Assembly (NCBI RefSeq): GCF_900142085.1
Contig: NZ_FQZQ01000028.1
Coordinates: 1-37,019, forward strand
Length of the DNA stretch: 37,019 bases
Source of the DNA: Shimia gijangensis
GTDB taxonomy: Bacteria; Pseudomonadota; Alphaproteobacteria; Rhodobacterales; Rhodobacteraceae
Direction of reading: 5' to 3'
Made by a program: the position numbers and the translations under genes. This document shows, piece after piece, positions 35,324-37,019 of this stretch. Under the pieces are notes generated by a model, which had not been told where the DNA came from, ran no database searches, and was given only the letters and a program-made list of their open reading frames with translations. Positions within the stretch are counted from its first letter, which is position 1; each line of letters begins with the position of its first letter.

Positions 35324-35587
35324 TTATTTTTGCTCGCTAGTTTTATGCGTCAGAGGCAGAAACTCGAATGAGCAAGTTTTCATGCGTTCAATCCTACCAT
35401 TTGGATATTTCGTTTCTTGTACAGTTATGGCGGCTTTTTCGAGATGCGCCCTCGTGTCCTTTGTTATCTTCTGAGGGATGCCATTTGTGAAAACGACTGC
35501 CTCTCCATTAGCGTTCGGCGTCATAAGTGTGTAGGATTTGCCCTGCCGCAGTGTGGCAACTACAGTTTCTTCTAATTCGGGTGTCAT
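35324..35587 (-). CDS. 87-residue hypothetical protein
   Basis: A small charged protein with TLRQGKSYTLMTPNANGEAV and a later KYPNGRIERMKTCSFEFLPL. Reads like a short alpha/beta protein. No signal or membrane segment and no family recognised. It lies between the Cys-rich peptide and the 105-residue gene on the same strand, within the RT locus; the ribosome site is weak. Confidence 0.5.
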   Translation of the reverse strand: MTPELEETVVATLRQGKSYTLMTPNANGEAVVFTNGIPQKITKDTRAHLEKAAITVQETKYPNGRIERMKTCSFEFLPLTHKTSEQK

Positions 35588-35704
35588 GGTATTTTCTTCT
35601 TTCTTGAAGGTTAAGGATTAGTTGCAACCGCCCATAGAGGCTGCGAGCTGTTTTGGGCAACGTGCGCGGACCATTTCCGCCGTTTCGTCACTTTCAAGGA
35701 GGCC

Positions 35705-35875
35705 CTACCGCCTTGCCAAAGAAACTACTGAAGTGAGGCCGTTCGTAATTGGGCTGTCAGTTTCTACGGGAAGAACAGATAGCTGCTCTGCAGCATCCTG
35801 AACGAGCGAAGTAAACTGGGGGCAGGATCGGTCAGTGCACGGGCTGTGTATTTTTTCGCAGGTGTTGCGTGTCAT
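35705..35875 (-). CDS. 56-residue Cys-containing peptide coupled to the AlpA-like gene
   Basis: ATG at 35875 overlaps the stop of the AlpA-like gene by 4 bp and has AGGAG upstream. The N-terminal half carries CEKIHSPCTDRSCP, with spacing C-x6-C-x4-C that could bind a metal. The rest is polar. The longer in-frame start at 35908 would overlap the upstream gene by 37 bp and is less likely. Function unknown; the coupling suggests it acts with or modulates the AlpA-like protein. Confidence 0.55.
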   Translation of the reverse strand: MTRNTCEKIHSPCTDRSCPQFTSLVQDAAEQLSVLPVETDSPITNGLTSVVSLARR

Positions 35876-36087
35876 TGGACAGGCTCCTGTCGTTTGGTTT
35901 GTTCCCATTTCTCGATTTCAGACAAGCGCCAGCGATTGCTACGCGGCCCAAGTCGAAACGGTTTTGGGAAAGTAGGATCGTTTTTTATCCAGCCCCAAAG
36001 GGTGGATTGGTCAATACTTAACAACGAAGCAACATGCTTTGCGTTCAATCGTTTATCGATCAATTCTTTTTGCAGCTCTGCCATCAT
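35872..36087 (-). CDS. AlpA-like small HTH protein
   Basis: A 71-residue protein with LNAKHVASLLSIDQSTLWGW (14-33) followed by PTFPKPFRLGPRSNRWRLSE and a C-terminal helix. This is the winged MerR/AlpA-type domain of small excisionases and transcription activators on prophages and integrative elements. GGTGGAG lies before the ATG. Its presence links the RT locus to a mobile element and it could serve as directionality factor for an integrase, perhaps the one at 28034-29317. Confidence 0.82.
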   Translation of the reverse strand: MMAELQKELIDKRLNAKHVASLLSIDQSTLWGWIKNDPTFPKPFRLGPRSNRWRLSEIEKWEQTKRQEPVQ

Positions 36088-36566
36088 TTTATCTCCACCT
36101 ATTCAAGCTAAGATAACTAATACAACCCTACGCTACCCAGAGACTATGTGCGTTTGTAACAACGCGCATCTATTTGTTGTGACGCTTGTCTGTACGAATG
36201 ATTAGGCTCTCAACCTATAAACGAGGCGGCCTCAACAGCAGCTTTTCCCCAAAGCTGAAACTGGCGAAAATTGCGGCTATGACCGAGTTGTGGACAATGC
36301 AGCCTATTGCTCCTGCGGCTATAACCCTTCCATACCGCCAGTGATGAATGTCCGGTTTTACCTCTCCGTTGCAGCACATTGTGTTCAAGTGTGGCAGTTT
36401 CCATGCTGCGAGCGCCCGCACCACAAAAATAGCAAATTCATAGAATGGGCCCAGTGCCGTCATATGATGATTTTTGTCAGATGACAGGTCCAATCTGGGT
36501 GGCTGAAAGACTGAAGCAGGGTCGCGATCCGTTATGACAGGTGCCCAATTGCCTCAATGTCTGCCA
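36088..36566. other. Intergenic region, possibly one weak small membrane ORF
   Basis: About 480 bases. A minus-strand frame at 36215-36493 has two hydrophobic stretches (FAIFVVRALAAW and AAGAIGCIVHNSVIAAIFA) but starts with TTG or a late ATG and lacks a ribosome site, so it is not called. Nothing else is evident. Confidence 0.4.
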
Positions 36567-36925
36567 TCACCTTCGCGGCAAAGAGGGGGGCTTGGTTATG
36601 AGTCCAGAGCCTAAACTCTTAGTCTCTTTCCTACTTCTTTCTTTCATTAAATCGTCTAGATCGTGTCGGGCTGTTACGTACGCTCTACGAACAGTTCGTC
36701 TATCTTTTCCCTCAAAGACATTGTGCTCTACACCCAAAATTTTGCCAACGTCTTCTTGGGTAAAGTTCGCACTATTGTCTACTTGTGCCGGGTTCGCTCC
36801 TGCACCCGTAGCTTTGCTCAATGGAAATCGTAGAGTTCTAATGTATTTGTTAAGTTTAAACTCTGCTGCTGATCCCTTTCGGGGGAGTTGTTGCCTTATA
36901 ATTGCGATCAATTCCGGTGTGATAG
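36567..36925 (-). pseudogene. HTH-like gene truncated at its 5' end by an IS3-type element
   Basis: The frame is open from the edge of the IS to the stop at 36567 and reads TPELIAIIRQQLPRKG before any start codon; the only possible start is TTG at 36911 without a ribosome site. The middle contains NFTQEDVGKILGVEHNVFEG and RRTVRRAYVTARHDL, which look like an HTH pair. The natural-looking sequence before the TTG suggests that the true N-terminus has been lost. It lies at the head of the RT locus, so its loss may affect control of the genes below. Confidence 0.5.
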
Positions 36926-37019
36926 TGAGCTACCCCCCGAAATTCGGACACTGACGTAAGCTGCGATTTGTTGTCTGTTGATCTTCAACACGAAGGAGAT
37001 CGACGATGTCGAAACGGAA
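36926..37019 (+). mobile_element. IS3-type insertion sequence, left end (partial)
   Basis: TGAGCTACCCCCCGAA and TTCGGACAC at 36926-36950 have the form of IS3-family terminal repeats (TGA at the tip, CCC block, GGACAC inside). 80 bases further in, an ORF with a good ribosome site begins, as orfA does in IS3 elements. The rest is outside the window. Confidence 0.6.
37006..37019 (+). CDS. IS3-type transposase OrfA, first codons (partial)
   Basis: ATG at 37006 follows AAGGAG with seven-base spacing, and the first four codons read MSKR, a common start of IS3-family OrfA proteins. Too little is visible for more. Confidence 0.5.

Noticed and set aside
36215..36493. Possible 92-residue membrane protein on the minus strand
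   Set aside because: Hydrophobic stretches are suggestive, but no ribosome site and only TTG or a late ATG as start; left in the gap description.

Overview
The window looks like a chromosomal segment of a marine Rhodobacteraceae (Roseobacter-group) alphaproteobacterium. The signs are an obgE-proB-proA cluster beside rplU-rpmA with an HhH-extended L21, an olsB/olsA pair, a ChpT-like phosphotransferase, a tripartite tricarboxylate transporter operon, and short intergenic repeats of the kind I associate with Roseobacters. Family calls rest on reading the translations and motifs; no database search was run.

Layout. (1) 1-305: the 3' end of an IS630-type transposase next to a leftover C-terminal fragment of a second PlsC-like acyltransferase. 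(2) 306-2383 (minus): a three-gene unit of LLM flavin oxidoreductase, 4-OT-like tautomerase and alpha/beta hydrolase. (3) 2484-5050: olsBA for ornithine lipid, a DUF3553 protein and a divergent ChpT-like gene. (4) 5076-10895 (minus): rplU-rpmA with a readable promoter, a 5' hairpin and a terminator, then LysE, GNAT, obgE, proB and proA. (5) 11116-13344: an endonuclease/exonuclease/phosphatase protein, a DUF2059 protein and tRNA-Ser(CGA). (6) 13786-22197 (minus): one tightly packed operon tctC-tctB-tctA-enolase-DHDPS-gntR-pdxA-like-aldh. It would import an acidic substrate and convert a sugar acid, via a 2-keto-3-deoxy acid and alpha-ketoglutarate semialdehyde, to alpha-ketoglutarate. A palindromic GntR-type operator lies upstream and a strong hairpin separates tctC from tctB. 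(7) 22601-27578: accessory genes, namely DUF1059, an ABM-like protein, a GFA protein, a class III cyclase with TPRs, a lone bufferin-type (DUF2282) precursor and a methyltransferase. (8) 27705-29487 (plus): a compact tyrosine-integrase cassette with three very small ORFs. (9) 29718-31772 (minus): an alpha/beta hydrolase and an MFS transporter. (10) 32081-36925 (minus): a cluster of mostly unknown genes around a divergent reverse transcriptase, ended by an IS3-like element that cuts into the last gene.

The most unusual part is region 10. The reverse transcriptase has CFDN where YxDD is expected. It is followed at once by a small two-helix membrane protein and then an HTH protein. Six copies of the 14-bp palindrome TG(A/C)ACCCGGGT(T/G)CA sit at or near nearly every gene boundary in 2.3 kb. 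AlpA-like and Cys-rich small proteins lie upstream. This has the look of a mobile or defence-type module, but its function is not established by the sequence alone. The lone bufferin precursor and the attenuator-like hairpins of the rplU and tct operons are the next most interesting items.
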